DNA from: DATARH01 sp963789255
GTDB taxonomy: Bacteria > Pseudomonadota > Alphaproteobacteria > ATCC43930 > CGMCC-115725
DNA: 64,000 nucleotides
Reading direction: 5' to 3'
NCBI GenBank assembly: GCA_963789255.1
Contig: CAWBJW010000002.1
Coordinates: forward strand, 62,001 to 126,000
This document shows, in pieces, positions 17,776 through 26,066 of the stretch (position 1 is the stretch's first letter; the number at the start of each line of letters is the position of its first letter). Position numbers and translations under genes: made by a program. The notes under the pieces were generated by a model, which worked only from the letters and a program-made list of their open reading frames with translations, was not told the origin of the DNA and did not search any database.

Positions 17776-18213
17776 CTAGCGCAGGCGGGCGGCGATCGCC
17801 GGCAGGGCGGCAATGTCGATGCCGTGGCGCGCCGCCTCGGCGACGAGCGCCGAGGGATCGGCCCCCTCGCGCATGCGGGCGAGCGCCCAGAGGAGGGTCG
17901 AGCGCGTGCCGCTGCGGCAATGCGCGACGATCGGGGTTGGCGCGCTCGCCATGACCGCGGCGAACGCATCGACATCTTCCCCCGACAGGCTCGCCCCGGT
18001 CACCGGGATATGATGGTAGACGATGCCGTGCGCTTCGGCGATCTGGCGCGCCTCGGCGGCATCAAGCTGGCCGGGGTCTTCGCCGTCCGGGCGGTTGTTG
18101 ACGATCGTGCGCACGCCGGCCTCTGCCAGCGCCTCGATGTCGCGTTGGTCGAGCTTGCCGGCGGCGCTCACGCCGGGCGCGAGTTCGGCAAGCGCGGGGG
18201 AGGAAGATGGCAT
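17776..18213 (-). CDS. DUF442 / TIGR01244-family phosphatase-like protein (Blh-type)
   Basis: This 145-residue protein has a tyrosine/dual-specificity-phosphatase fold. The P-loop is HCRSGTRS with Cys99 as nucleophile. TIVNNRPDGEDPGQ upstream and HIPVTGASLSGEDVDAF in the middle are hallmarks of the family annotated as sulfur transferase or beta-lactamase hydrolase-like, linked in other bacteria to sulfide oxidation. I chose the ATG at 18213, preceded by GGAG, rather than the longer frame from 18270. No sulfide dioxygenase gene is seen here, so its substrate is unknown. Confidence 0.85.
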   Translation of the reverse strand: MPSSSPALAELAPGVSAAGKLDQRDIEALAEAGVRTIVNNRPDGEDPGQLDAAEARQIAEAHGIVYHHIPVTGASLSGEDVDAFAAVMASAPTPIVAHCRSGTRSTLLWALARMREGADPSALVAEAARHGIDIAALPAIAARLR

Positions 18214-18313
18214 GAGGCGACTCCGAAAAATGGCCGCGAACAGAGTCGCAGCCCGCCACCGCCCCGTCATCCGAAAAAATGGCAGATGAAAAATGCCGCC
18301 CGCGGATGCCGCA

Positions 18314-18787
18314 TCAGGCGGCGAATTGTCCGGGGCGCTGCACGAGATCGCCGGCGCGGACCCAGAACCGCTCGAGCCGGCGCAAGGTCACGATGACGTT
18401 CTGCAAATCGTCATCCTTGATCGCAGTCTGCGCCAGCATCTCCATATGGCGGCCATGCATGTCGCTGAGCTGGTCGCGCAGCGCCCGCCCCTTGTCGGTG
18501 AGCCGGACGTGGATCGAGCGGCGATCGTGCACCGAGCGTTCCTGCACGAGATAGCCGTTCTCGACCATCTTCTTCAGATTGTAGGAGACGTTCGAACCGA
18601 GATAGCAGCCGCGCAGGGTCAACTCGCCGACCGTCATCTCGGCGTCGCCGATGTTGAACAGCATCAGGCCCTGGACGTTGTTGATGTCGTGAACGCCGAG
18701 CCCGTCGAGCTCCAGCTTCACGACTTCGAGAAAATGGCGGTGAAGCCGCTCGACCAGCGAAATCACCTCGAGATACCCGTTTGTCAT
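18314..18787 (-). CDS. MarR-family transcriptional regulator, LdtR type
   Basis: This is a 157-residue winged-helix DNA-binding regulator. The sequence VHDINNVQGLMLFNIGDAEM and the recognition region GELTLRGCYLGSNVSYNLKK, with the wing ERSVHDRRSIHVRLTDKG, match the alphaproteobacterial LdtR-type MarR proteins that control L,D-transpeptidase and stress genes. It is monocistronic by layout, lying upstream of a DUF442 gene and downstream of the mmsB region. Its targets are not evident in the window. Confidence 0.88.
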   Translation of the reverse strand: MTNGYLEVISLVERLHRHFLEVVKLELDGLGVHDINNVQGLMLFNIGDAEMTVGELTLRGCYLGSNVSYNLKKMVENGYLVQERSVHDRRSIHVRLTDKGRALRDQLSDMHGRHMEMLAQTAIKDDDLQNVIVTLRRLERFWVRAGDLVQRPGQFAA

Positions 18788-18846
18788 AACAGCCTCGCGT
18801 GGCGTTCCAGGAGCAGACTAGCACGGGTTTCGTTAAGTTTCCGTTG

Positions 18847-19746
18847 TCATTTCGCGGACTCGGCGCGGCGCAAGAACTGCATGATGCCGGAGAAATCGAG
18901 ACCGCCGGCCCCGCCGTCGACATAGAGCTGATAGAGGTTGGCCGCCGCCGCGCCGAGCGGGGTTGCCGCCGCGGTGGCGCCGGCCGCCTGCTGCGCCAGG
19001 CGCAGATCCTTCAGCATGTTGGCCGCGGTGAAGCCGGCTGCGTAGCCGCGGTTCGACGGCGCCGCCGGCACCGGCCCCGGCACCGGGCAATAGCCGGTCA
19101 TCGCCCAGCATTGGCTCGTCGATTTGCTGCAGATATCGAACAGCGTCTGGGCCGGCAGCCCGAGCTTTTCCGCCAGCGCGAAGCCTTCGCACACCGCGAT
19201 CATCGAGGCGGCGAGGATCATGTTGTTGCAGATCTTGGCGGTCTGGCCGCTGCCGGACGGCCCGGCATGGACGATCGTCCGCCCCATCGCCTTGAGAATC
19301 GGCTCGGCCCGGGCAAACGCCGCCGCCGCGCCGCCGACCATGAAGGTCAGCGTGCCGGCCTCGGCGCCGATGACCCCGCCGGAAACCGGCGCGTCGAGCA
19401 TCGCCAACCCCGCCTCCCCCGCCGCCGCGGCGACCGCGCGGGCGGTCTCGACATCGATCGTCGAGCAGTCGATCAACAGTGCGCCCGGTTTTGCCCGCGC
19501 GATGATCCCGTCCGGCCCGAGATAGACCGCGCGCACCTGCGGCCCGGCCGGCAGCATCGTGATCACGATGTCGCCGGCGCCCGCCGCCTCGACCGCATTC
19601 CGGGCGCCATGTCCGCCCTTTTGCGCGAGGTCCGCGGCCGCCCTGGCGACGAGGTCGTAGCCGGTCACATGGTGCTGGGCCTGCACCAGATTGGCCGCCA
19701 TCGGCGCGCCCATATTGCCGAGCCCGATAAAGCCGATCGTCGCCAT
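18847..19746 (-). CDS. mmsB: 3-hydroxyisobutyrate dehydrogenase
   Basis: This 299-residue NAD-dependent enzyme oxidises 3-hydroxyisobutyrate to methylmalonate semialdehyde in valine breakdown. It shows the N-terminal Rossmann GFIGLGNMGAPMAANL, the substrate loop DAPVSGGVIGAEAGTL, and the catalytic Lys in GSGQTAKICNNMIL. The ATG at 19746 has GGGAGGA six bases upstream; the in-frame extension to 19833 runs back into the upstream gene. It lies 13 bases after the 3-hydroxyisobutyryl-CoA hydrolase gene, so the pair forms an operon of consecutive pathway steps. Confidence 0.94.
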   Translation of the reverse strand: MATIGFIGLGNMGAPMAANLVQAQHHVTGYDLVARAAADLAQKGGHGARNAVEAAGAGDIVITMLPAGPQVRAVYLGPDGIIARAKPGALLIDCSTIDVETARAVAAAAGEAGLAMLDAPVSGGVIGAEAGTLTFMVGGAAAAFARAEPILKAMGRTIVHAGPSGSGQTAKICNNMILAASMIAVCEGFALAEKLGLPAQTLFDICSKSTSQCWAMTGYCPVPGPVPAAPSNRGYAAGFTAANMLKDLRLAQQAAGATAAATPLGAAAANLYQLYVDGGAGGLDFSGIMQFLRRAESAK

Positions 19747-19759
19747 CCGCCGTCCTCCC

Positions 19760-20851
19760 TCAATCGAAGCGCAGCTCAGCCTCGCCGAGCGGCGCAAAAT
19801 AGCCATCGACCATCGCCTCGCTGACTTCGGCAAGGGTCGCCGGCTGCCAGTGCGGCTGCTGGTCCTTGTCGATCAGCGCGGCGCGCACGCCCTCGTAGAA
19901 ATCGTGGCCCTTCATGACATGCTGGGTCAGCCGGTATTCGAGGGCGAGCGCCTGCTCGATGTCATAGTCCCGCCCGACGATCAGCTGGCGCAAGGCGATC
20001 TTGAGGCTGGTCGGCGATTTGCCGAAGAGCCCGGCGCGGGTCGCTCCGGCCCATTCGCCGTCGCTGCCGCCCGATTGCCCCTCGCGCCCCAGCGCGTCGT
20101 TCACCGCCTCGACCGTGTCGCCGGCAAAACAGCGGTCGATCGACGCGCGACGGGCCGCCAGCGGCGGCTCGCCCGGATCGCTGTGGAAGGCGGCGAGCAC
20201 GTCGGCGGTCTGCGCCCGCTCCCCGCCCTCGCGCCATGCCGTATGGCCGAGCGCCCCGACCAGGTCCGCCACCCGATTGCGCCGCACGAAATGGGTGGCA
20301 AACCCGCAATAGAGCGCATCGGCGGGTCCGAGCCGCGCCCCGGTCAGCGCTAGAAAGCGCCCGATATGCCCCGGGCACAAATTCAGGAAGCGCGTCGCGC
20401 CGACATCGGGAAACAGGCCGATCCCGGTCTCGGGCATCGCCAGGAGGGTGCGCTCGGTGGCAATGCGCCAGGCGCCGTTGACCGACACCCCGGCACCGCC
20501 GCCCATCGTGATCCCGTCGATGATCGCGAGATAGGGCTTCGGGTAGCGGTGGATATGCCGGATCAGCTGATATTCCTCGCGGAAGAAATCGCTGGTCAGC
20601 GCCGGATCGCCGGAGATCCCGCGCCCGGCCTCGGCGATGGCGCGAACGTCGCCCCCGGCGCAGAACGCGCGCCCCTCGGCGCCGTGAATCATGACGGCAT
20701 GAACCGTGGGTTCGTCGGCCCAGGCCCGCAATACCGGAGCAAAATGCCGGTACATGCCGAGCGTAAAGGCGTTCAATGCCTGCGGCCGGTTGAGGGTGAC
20801 CGACGCGACCCCGCCGTGGTGGCTGAACTGGATGTCGTCGGAATCAGACAT
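19760..20851 (-). CDS. 3-hydroxyisobutyryl-CoA hydrolase (enoyl-CoA hydratase/isomerase family)
   Basis: This crotonase-fold enzyme of about 363 residues has HIBCH-type features: NRPQALNAFTLGMYRHF, the oxyanion segment GRAFCAGGDVRAIAEAG, GITMGGGAGVSVNG, and PETGIGLFPDVGATRFLN with the catalytic Glu and Asp. It releases 3-hydroxyisobutyrate from its CoA ester, the substrate of the adjacent mmsB product. The start at 20851 (MSDSDDIQF) has GGAAA just upstream; an ATG three codons earlier at 20860 is the alternative. Confidence 0.93.
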   Translation of the reverse strand: MSDSDDIQFSHHGGVASVTLNRPQALNAFTLGMYRHFAPVLRAWADEPTVHAVMIHGAEGRAFCAGGDVRAIAEAGRGISGDPALTSDFFREEYQLIRHIHRYPKPYLAIIDGITMGGGAGVSVNGAWRIATERTLLAMPETGIGLFPDVGATRFLNLCPGHIGRFLALTGARLGPADALYCGFATHFVRRNRVADLVGALGHTAWREGGERAQTADVLAAFHSDPGEPPLAARRASIDRCFAGDTVEAVNDALGREGQSGGSDGEWAGATRAGLFGKSPTSLKIALRQLIVGRDYDIEQALALEYRLTQHVMKGHDFYEGVRAALIDKDQQPHWQPATLAEVSEAMVDGYFAPLGEAELRFD

Positions 20852-21001
20852 GGTTTCCATTTGCTGCGAGCTGTACGCCGCGAAGGATCAGCCTGTCGTA
20901 AAAAGTTGGGCATTCGCTATCAGCCCTTTGATGGTATCTCCAATGGTTCATGGCCGGGCTTGGCACGGCCATCGGCAATGTTTCGCTTGGGTTCCCACGC
21001 G

Positions 21002-21355
21002 CTACGGTTTTGGCGGTTCGGATTGGATCGTTTTGACTGCCAGCCCAGCTTGGAACGCCGCTAATAGATTGGCTTGCGTGGTCCATAATGCCGCCAGCCC
21101 GGCGATGACACTTGCGACAACGACTATAATTATTGTCCACCGTGTAGTCTTGTTGTCGGCTCTGCCTTCATTCTTTGCTTCGTCTACTCCCGTGGAAAGT
21201 CGTCCAACCAAATCGACGAGGCGGTCTATCTTGCTGTCCAAATTCGCAAATCGCACGTCGAGCGTGCCCGTTAGCTGTGCGAACCGGGCCTCGGTTCGCG
21301 CTTCTGCCGCTTCTAGGCGTGCATTGATCTCCTCTCGGGAAACCTGATCCGTCAT
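21002..21355 (-). CDS. Small coiled-coil, single-pass membrane protein
   Basis: This 117-residue protein begins MTDQVSREEINARLEAAEAR. Residues about 1-70 form a charged amphipathic helix with heptad-like spacing (LEAAEARTEARFAQL, FANLDSKIDRLVDLV). It ends with a strong membrane helix TTRWTIIIVVVASVIAGLAA. Similar coiled-coil plus membrane-anchor proteins are common in alphaproteobacteria with no assigned function. The longer open frame to 21868 overlaps another small gene and has unlike composition, so I start at 21355. Confidence 0.6.
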   Translation of the reverse strand: MTDQVSREEINARLEAAEARTEARFAQLTGTLDVRFANLDSKIDRLVDLVGRLSTGVDEAKNEGRADNKTTRWTIIIVVVASVIAGLAALWTTQANLLAAFQAGLAVKTIQSEPPKP

Positions 21356-21594
21356 TGCGTATCCTACACGTTGTTGCGGCCCAGAATCAGAAAGCTCCTT
21401 AGAATGCCGGCCGAGGGAAGACTGCGAAACAGGAGCGCCGATTTTAGAGGAGAACCGATCATGGTAAGCGGAAAAGCACATAATCCGCGCGCTATCGTGT
21501 CCCTCTTGTCCGGGCTCTTTGTCGAACCGCATTGCCGCGGCTAAAGCCCTCGCCATGTCCCTCGCCCTTTGCGGAATGCTGCACAGGCCGCGGC

Positions 21595-21855
21595 CTAATC
21601 CGATTTTCGCTCTTCTTCTTTTTGTCGCTGAATTCGGGCGAGAATCATGTTGGCGAGGATTTCGGCATCTTCGGTCGGCAAGACCACCGCCATGTGAAAG
21701 TGGTTGCCCCCATTGGCGAAACTCTCGGCCAACGTGAGTCGAATGTGACCCGGCCAACTTGAGACCCAAAACGCATCGGCGTAGGTGGCCGCCAGACATT
21801 TGACGCTCTCCGGCAGCACTTGATTTTCCCCTCTTTTCTGATCGTCGTCGGCCAT
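21595..21855 (-). CDS. Hypothetical protein
   Basis: This 86-residue protein (MADDDQKRGENQVLPESVKC...) is not recognised. GGGAGGGTGGG precedes the ATG at a usable distance. The product looks folded: CLAATYADAFWVSSWPGHIR, then HFHMAVVLPTEDAEILANMI, with a charged tail. The base composition is lower in GC than most of the window, as in the adjacent 21.0-22.1 kb stretch. This suggests a small acquired or poorly conserved region. Confidence 0.55.
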   Translation of the reverse strand: MADDDQKRGENQVLPESVKCLAATYADAFWVSSWPGHIRLTLAESFANGGNHFHMAVVLPTEDAEILANMILARIQRQKEEERKSD

Positions 21856-21932
21856 CCCACCCTCCCAAACTAGGAAGTCCGCATTTTATCCGACCGATGT
21901 ATGCGAGCCGAACTCTTTGTTTTCCTCTGCGC

Positions 21933-22085
21933 TCAAACCAAGCGCCTCAACCCATATCGCTGGGTAAAGCCAGCCATAACGCTTTCGCGATGCTCCCAGA
22001 CCCGGCGGAGTAGATTGTCGGTCGCGCCGGTATACAGCGTGCCGTTCGGCCGGTTGGTCATGAAATACACCCAACCCGCGACCAT
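21933..22085 (-). pseudogene. Truncated GIY-YIG nuclease family protein
   Basis: On the minus strand from ATG 22085 the sequence reads MVAGWVYFMTNRPNGTLYTG, then ATDNLLRRVWEHRESVMAGF and RYGLRRLV, stopping at TGA 21933-21935 after 50 residues. This is the N-terminal half of the small GIY-YIG endonuclease family (Y-VYF..TLYTG and R-x-WEHR motifs). Family members are normally about 90-100 residues; the C-terminal part with the catalytic Glu is missing. A premature stop (TGA where Trp TGG is usual) or an indel explains the loss. Confidence 0.7.
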
Positions 22086-22117
22086 CTTGCGACCTCACTC
22101 GCGGGGTTGAGCGGCGT

Positions 22118-22150
22118 CTCGTGGATGGCCGGGCCAAGCCCGGCCACGAG
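22118..22150. repeat. GGCCGGGC palindrome
   Basis: TGGCCGGGC-caa-GCCCGGCCA is a perfect nine-base stem (22126-22146), flanked by CTCG and CGAG that extend it with a small bulge. It sits just upstream of the GIY-YIG fragment and beyond the 3' end of the dioxygenase beta gene. It may act as a terminator, or be a degenerate copy of the GGCCGGGCTTGACC repeat family seen at 62.9 kb. Confidence 0.5.
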
Positions 22151-22188
22151 CGACCTATTGGGACGAGTTCTGTGCTTAGAGGTCGGAC

Positions 22189-22663
22189 TCACAGCGGGAT
22201 CACCAAGAGCGTGTCGATCTTCTGGCTGTCGAGGACGACGGTGCGCTCGATGAAGCGGAACGGGGTGGTGCCGACGGCGATGCGGTCGAGATAGCGGCCG
22301 GTGGCGAACAGCTGGCTCGCGCCGTCATGCATGATCCGCACGCAAAGGAAATTCGAGCGCGCCGCGGCGACGCCGTCCTCCACCCGGTCGATGCGGACGG
22401 GGCCGATGATATGGCGGTAGCGCTGCGGCTCGTAGATGTTGGCGCGGCGCAACGCCATCACCCGGTCAGTGAGCATGCCGCGCGAGGCGGCATAGATGAT
22501 GCCGTGGCGCAAGCCCGCGGCGTGGCTGTCGCGGCTGGTGATCAGGTAGCGGCAGTCCTCGACGAAGAAATCGGGCCATTCCTCGAGCCGGTCGTCGTCG
22601 ATGCAATCGGCATAGGCGGCGTTCGAGCTCATCGACGCCGAGCCGCAGCGCGGTTTGGTCCAT
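22189..22663 (-). CDS. Aromatic-ring-hydroxylating dioxygenase beta (small) subunit, one frameshift near the start
   Basis: This is the structural small subunit of a Rieske-type dioxygenase (NTF2-like/SnoaL fold, about 158 residues). The body is intact from 22632: YADCIDDDRLEEWPDFFVED, CRYLITSRDSHAAGLRHG, DRVMALRRANIYEPQRYRH and FRFIERTVVLDSQKIDTLLV. The natural N-terminus (MDQTALRLGVDEL) lies in another frame starting at 22663. Removing one base near 22624 joins it to NAAYADCIDDDR. The shift is therefore probably a base error or a very recent mutation. Together with the alpha subunit gene upstream it forms the oxygenase. Confidence 0.85.
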
Positions 22664-22700
22664 CGTCTTACTCGCGCCCCGCAGCCGGCAGCGGCGCCGC

Positions 22701-22817
22701 GCGTCCTTCGAGACGCGCTCCTGCGGAGCGCTCCTCAGGATGAGGTAGATTTATGTTTTTCATCAATACCTCAACCTCATCCTGAGGAGGCCGCGAAGCG
22801 GCCATCGCGAAGGACGC
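22701..22817. repeat. CCTCATCCTGAGGA-type palindromic repeat, copy 1
   Basis: The outer arms are GCGTCCTTCGAGACGC and the partially matching GCGAAGGACGC. The inner arms are CCTCAGGATGAGGT and ACCTCATCCTGAGGA, around an AT-rich centre. The same architecture recurs at 27387-27498 with different loops. This is a widespread intergenic palindrome of alphaproteobacteria and behaves like a REP or miniature mobile element. It separates the two dioxygenase subunit genes. Confidence 0.85.
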
Positions 22818-22847
22818 ACAGGCGTTCGGCCGTGGCTTATCCCGGCC

Positions 22848-24092
22848 TCACGTGCCGGTCAGGGCGCGGTATTTCTTCCAGAAGCCGCGGATCGCCGCCT
22901 CGCTGGCGCGGAAATTCTGCGACTCGGCATCGTGCCCGCCCATCATCACGACGCCGCTGTCCTCGTCGTTGTATTGCAGCGCGCGCTGCACAAAGCCGCC
23001 GACGCAGCCATCCTCGAGCGCGATGTACCCGGCCGGGCCGACCAGATTGCCCTGGCGCAGCCGGCGCTCGGTCATCGTCTCGTCGTCGCCCTCGAAGCCG
23101 AGATGGATCCAGTCGAGTTCGCTGCGATCGACCCCGCGCGGGCGACAGACGCGCACCGCGATCGTGTTGCGGATCTGCTGCAAGACCATGTTGGGGAACA
23201 CGGTCAGGATCTGCACCGACACGCTGTCGCCATACTCGTCGACCAATTCGATGATCGAATTGTCGGCCAGTTTGAGGTCGGTGTCGGAGCGCAATGCCGC
23301 CGCCTTGTATTCGGCATCCTCGGCGGCATAGTCGAGCTTGGCATAGCTGAAATGGTTGCCGCCGCTCTCGTCGATGTTGATCCCGCCGGCCTGGCTGAGG
23401 CGATTGATGCGGAAGGTCGTCAGGAAGGCGTGCAGGATCGAGGCGTGGTAGGTGTCCTTGGTGTTCTCGAAATAGAGCTTCCAGTTGTTCGGCAGGACCT
23501 GGGTGCTGCGGCCGATGATCCTGGCCGGGCGGTTGAGCACCCGGCGGATGCCGCCGGTGACGACCGGCCCCAAATAGCTTTCGAGGTCGGGCACGTCCGC
23601 GTCGAACGAGCCGAAGACGAGGCCCGACAGCTCGGCCACCTGAAGACGTTGCAGATGATGGTCGTCCTTGCGGAATTCGGGCGGCATGCCGCCCTGATGC
23701 CTGACCCCGCGCTCGAAGGCGACCCCGGTCAGCTTGCCGGCCAGATCATAGCTCCAGCCGTGATAGATGCAGGTGATCTCCTTGCCGTGCCCCTTCCCGG
23801 TCAGGCACAAGAGGTTGCCGCGATGGGCGCAGCGGTTGACAAAGGCGGTTATGGCGCCGTCGGGGCCGCGCGCGGCGATGACCGCGACCTCGCCGACCGT
23901 CGTCGCGACCCAGTCGCCAGCCTCCGGGATCTCCGCCGCGAGGCACAGATAGTTCCATGTCGGCCCCTTGAAGATCCGCTCCTGCTCGATCCGGTACTGC
24001 TCGGGATCGGTATAGAGGCGGAACGGCACCTCGCTGATGCCGTTCGACGGCCAGTTGACGGGGCTGGTGAAATCGAGGTCTTGCACGGACAT
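22848..24092 (-). CDS. Rieske [2Fe-2S] aromatic-ring-hydroxylating dioxygenase alpha subunit
   Basis: This 414-residue catalytic subunit has the Rieske ligands in CAHRGNLLC and CIYHGW. The mononuclear iron site lies in FENTKDTYHASILHAF (Asp and two His), and a C-terminal Asp ligand is likely in LEDGCVGGFVQRAL. Its substrate is an aromatic compound, but the family member (anthranilate, salicylate, terephthalate-like) cannot be fixed from sequence. A beta subunit gene lies downstream. Upstream on the same strand are two CE4-fold hydrolase genes, suggesting a catabolic operon. No ferredoxin or reductase gene is next to it. Confidence 0.92.
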   Translation of the reverse strand: MSVQDLDFTSPVNWPSNGISEVPFRLYTDPEQYRIEQERIFKGPTWNYLCLAAEIPEAGDWVATTVGEVAVIAARGPDGAITAFVNRCAHRGNLLCLTGKGHGKEITCIYHGWSYDLAGKLTGVAFERGVRHQGGMPPEFRKDDHHLQRLQVAELSGLVFGSFDADVPDLESYLGPVVTGGIRRVLNRPARIIGRSTQVLPNNWKLYFENTKDTYHASILHAFLTTFRINRLSQAGGINIDESGGNHFSYAKLDYAAEDAEYKAAALRSDTDLKLADNSIIELVDEYGDSVSVQILTVFPNMVLQQIRNTIAVRVCRPRGVDRSELDWIHLGFEGDDETMTERRLRQGNLVGPAGYIALEDGCVGGFVQRALQYNDEDSGVVMMGGHDAESQNFRASEAAIRGFWKKYRALTGT

Positions 24093-24141
24093 TGCGGGCC
24101 CTCTTCGCTGAGGCGATCGGATGGCGCGAATATGCGCCTGA

Positions 24142-25011
24142 TTACCGCCGCTGCGCCAGATACCAATCGAGGATCTGCTCGCCGGTCCACAACAGCACGT
24201 CGTGGTGCCGCTTTATATGGGCGAGCGCGTTGCGGAAATATTTGAGCCGGTGCGGCGCCCCCATGATGTAGGGGTGGACGACCAGGGCCATGACCCGCGC
24301 CGACTGCCTTGCGTCGCTGTAGAGCTGGTCGAACTGGTCGACCGCGCGGTCGTAATATTCGCTGGCCTTGTGATGCTGGATCAGCATCATCGCGACATCG
24401 TTGCATTCCTGCGTGTAGGGCAGGTTGACGAGCGGCTTGGCCCTGGTCTTCAGCACCACCGGCTCGTCGTCGAGCACCCAGTCGCAGACATAGTCGTAGC
24501 CTTCCTCGGCGAGCAGATCGGGCGTTTCCCAGGTCTCGGTCAGGCCGGGGCCGAGCCAGCCGCGCGGGCTTTTGCCGACCGCCGCGCGGATCGCCGCCGA
24601 GGTCTTGCGGATGTCGTCGCGCTCGTCGGCGACCTTCTGCAGGTTTTTCTGCGAAAAGCCGTGGCCGATGAATTCCCACCCGCGCGTCCGCGCAGCCTCG
24701 ACGATCGCGCCGTAACGCGAGATCGCCGAGCCGTTGATCGCCAGCACGGCGGGAACGCGCAGATCGTCGAACACCTCGACCATGCGCCAGAAGCCGACCC
24801 GGTTGCCGTATTCGTGCCAGCACCAGTTCGGGATGTCGGGCATCGGCGCCCCTCCCGCCGGCGGGGTCAGGACGGTGCGCGGCATCGTCTCGTTGATGTC
24901 CCACTCCTCGACATTGACGATGACCCAGACAACGAGCCGCGCCCCGCCCGGCAGGGCGAGCGGCTTGCGCCCGGCAATCGCGGAATAATCGAGGCGTTCG
25001 GTCGGCAGCAT
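24142..25011 (-). CDS. Polysaccharide deacetylase (CE4/NodB-fold) family hydrolase, paralog 2
   Basis: This 289-residue protein has the CE4 fold of the PuuE-like allantoinase/cyclic-amide hydrolase branch rather than a secreted polysaccharide deacetylase; no signal peptide is present. It shows WCWHEYGNRVGFWRMVEVF, GWEFIGHGFSQKNLQ with metal-type His, GWLGPGLTETWETPDLLAEE, and VMALVVHPYIMGAPHRLKY. The ATG at 25011 overlaps the TGA of its upstream paralog (TGATG), so the two are translationally coupled. It is about as long as, and clearly homologous to, that paralog. Confidence 0.88.
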   Translation of the reverse strand: MLPTERLDYSAIAGRKPLALPGGARLVVWVIVNVEEWDINETMPRTVLTPPAGGAPMPDIPNWCWHEYGNRVGFWRMVEVFDDLRVPAVLAINGSAISRYGAIVEAARTRGWEFIGHGFSQKNLQKVADERDDIRKTSAAIRAAVGKSPRGWLGPGLTETWETPDLLAEEGYDYVCDWVLDDEPVVLKTRAKPLVNLPYTQECNDVAMMLIQHHKASEYYDRAVDQFDQLYSDARQSARVMALVVHPYIMGAPHRLKYFRNALAHIKRHHDVLLWTGEQILDWYLAQRR

Positions 25012-25886
25012 CAGCCCGCCCTCTTTGTCGCCAGATACCACTCCAGGATCTCGCGCCCTTGCCAGTGCACGATTCCGGCGTGGCGGGCGATGTGGTCGTA
25101 GACGGCTTCCAAATATTTGATGCGGTGCGGCTGGCCGGAGATATAGGGGTGGATCGCGATTGCCATGATCTTGGCGCGGCTCGCCCCCTCCCGGTACAGC
25201 CGGTCGAAGGTATCGATGCACCGTGTCGTGAAATAGGCCAATTCGTGGTGCTGCACGAGCATCATCGGGATGTCGTTGAGTTCGACCGTGTAGGGCAACG
25301 TCACGAGCGGACCGTTCGCCGTCGCGATCTCGGTCGGCTCGTCGTCATAGACCCAGTCGCCGATGTATTTGATGCCGGCGGCGGCGAGCAGTTCGGGCGT
25401 CTCCTCGGTCTGCGTCAGCCCGGGGCCGAGCCAGCCGACCGGCTTCTCGCCGGTGAAGCCTTCGATGACCCCGAGCGAGCGCTCGATCATCGCCTTCTGG
25501 TCCTCGATCAGGTGCATCGGCCCCTGCTCGTAGGCGTGCCCCATGAACTCCCACCCGGCCTCGCGCGCGCCATCGGCCACCCTGCCGTAATCCTCGCAGA
25601 CCCGGGCGTTGATCGACAGTGTCGGGCGTATGCCGAGACGGCCGAACAGGTCGAAGAAGCGCCACACCCCGACCCGCATGCCGTATTCGTGCCACGACCA
25701 GTTCGGCACGTCGGGTAGCAGCACCTGGCCGGTCGGCGCCGGCAATACCTGGCGCGCCATCGGCCGCGCGATGTCCCAGAATTCGAGATTGACGATGGTC
25801 CACACGACGAGCCGGGCAGCGCCCGGCAATTTGAGCGGCGGCCGATCGACGATCGCCGAGAACGGCGCACGTTCGCGTGGGATCAT
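25011..25886 (-). CDS. Polysaccharide deacetylase (CE4/NodB-fold) family hydrolase, paralog 1
   Basis: This 291-residue cytoplasmic CE4-fold hydrolase is the tandem paralog of the next gene. Matching blocks are LPGAARLVVWTIVNLEFWDI, WSWHEYGMRVGVWRFFDLF, GWEFMGHAYEQGPMHLIEDQ, GWLGPGLTQTEETPELLAAA and IMAIAIHPYISGQPHRIKYL. It is the first gene of the apparent operon deacetylase-deacetylase-dioxygenase alpha-dioxygenase beta. The conserved HP-I-GQPHR motif near the end is typical of the family. An amidohydrolase role on a nitrogenous ring or amide compound is inference from the PuuE-like relatives. Confidence 0.88.
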   Translation of the reverse strand: MIPRERAPFSAIVDRPPLKLPGAARLVVWTIVNLEFWDIARPMARQVLPAPTGQVLLPDVPNWSWHEYGMRVGVWRFFDLFGRLGIRPTLSINARVCEDYGRVADGAREAGWEFMGHAYEQGPMHLIEDQKAMIERSLGVIEGFTGEKPVGWLGPGLTQTEETPELLAAAGIKYIGDWVYDDEPTEIATANGPLVTLPYTVELNDIPMMLVQHHELAYFTTRCIDTFDRLYREGASRAKIMAIAIHPYISGQPHRIKYLEAVYDHIARHAGIVHWQGREILEWYLATKRAG

Positions 25887-26066
25887 CTCTTCCTCCCGGT
25901 GTTTACGGACGATAATGCTGACTCCCGGGAGGGGGCGAACGCAATGCCCGCGCCGCTGTCATTGCATTGCTGCAATGCGGCGCCATATGGCTGCGCCAGT
26001 TGACGCGCCGGAACAGGCGTCGCAATTTGCAGAAAAACTAGCGGGGGTGCCGCGACAGCGGATTGC

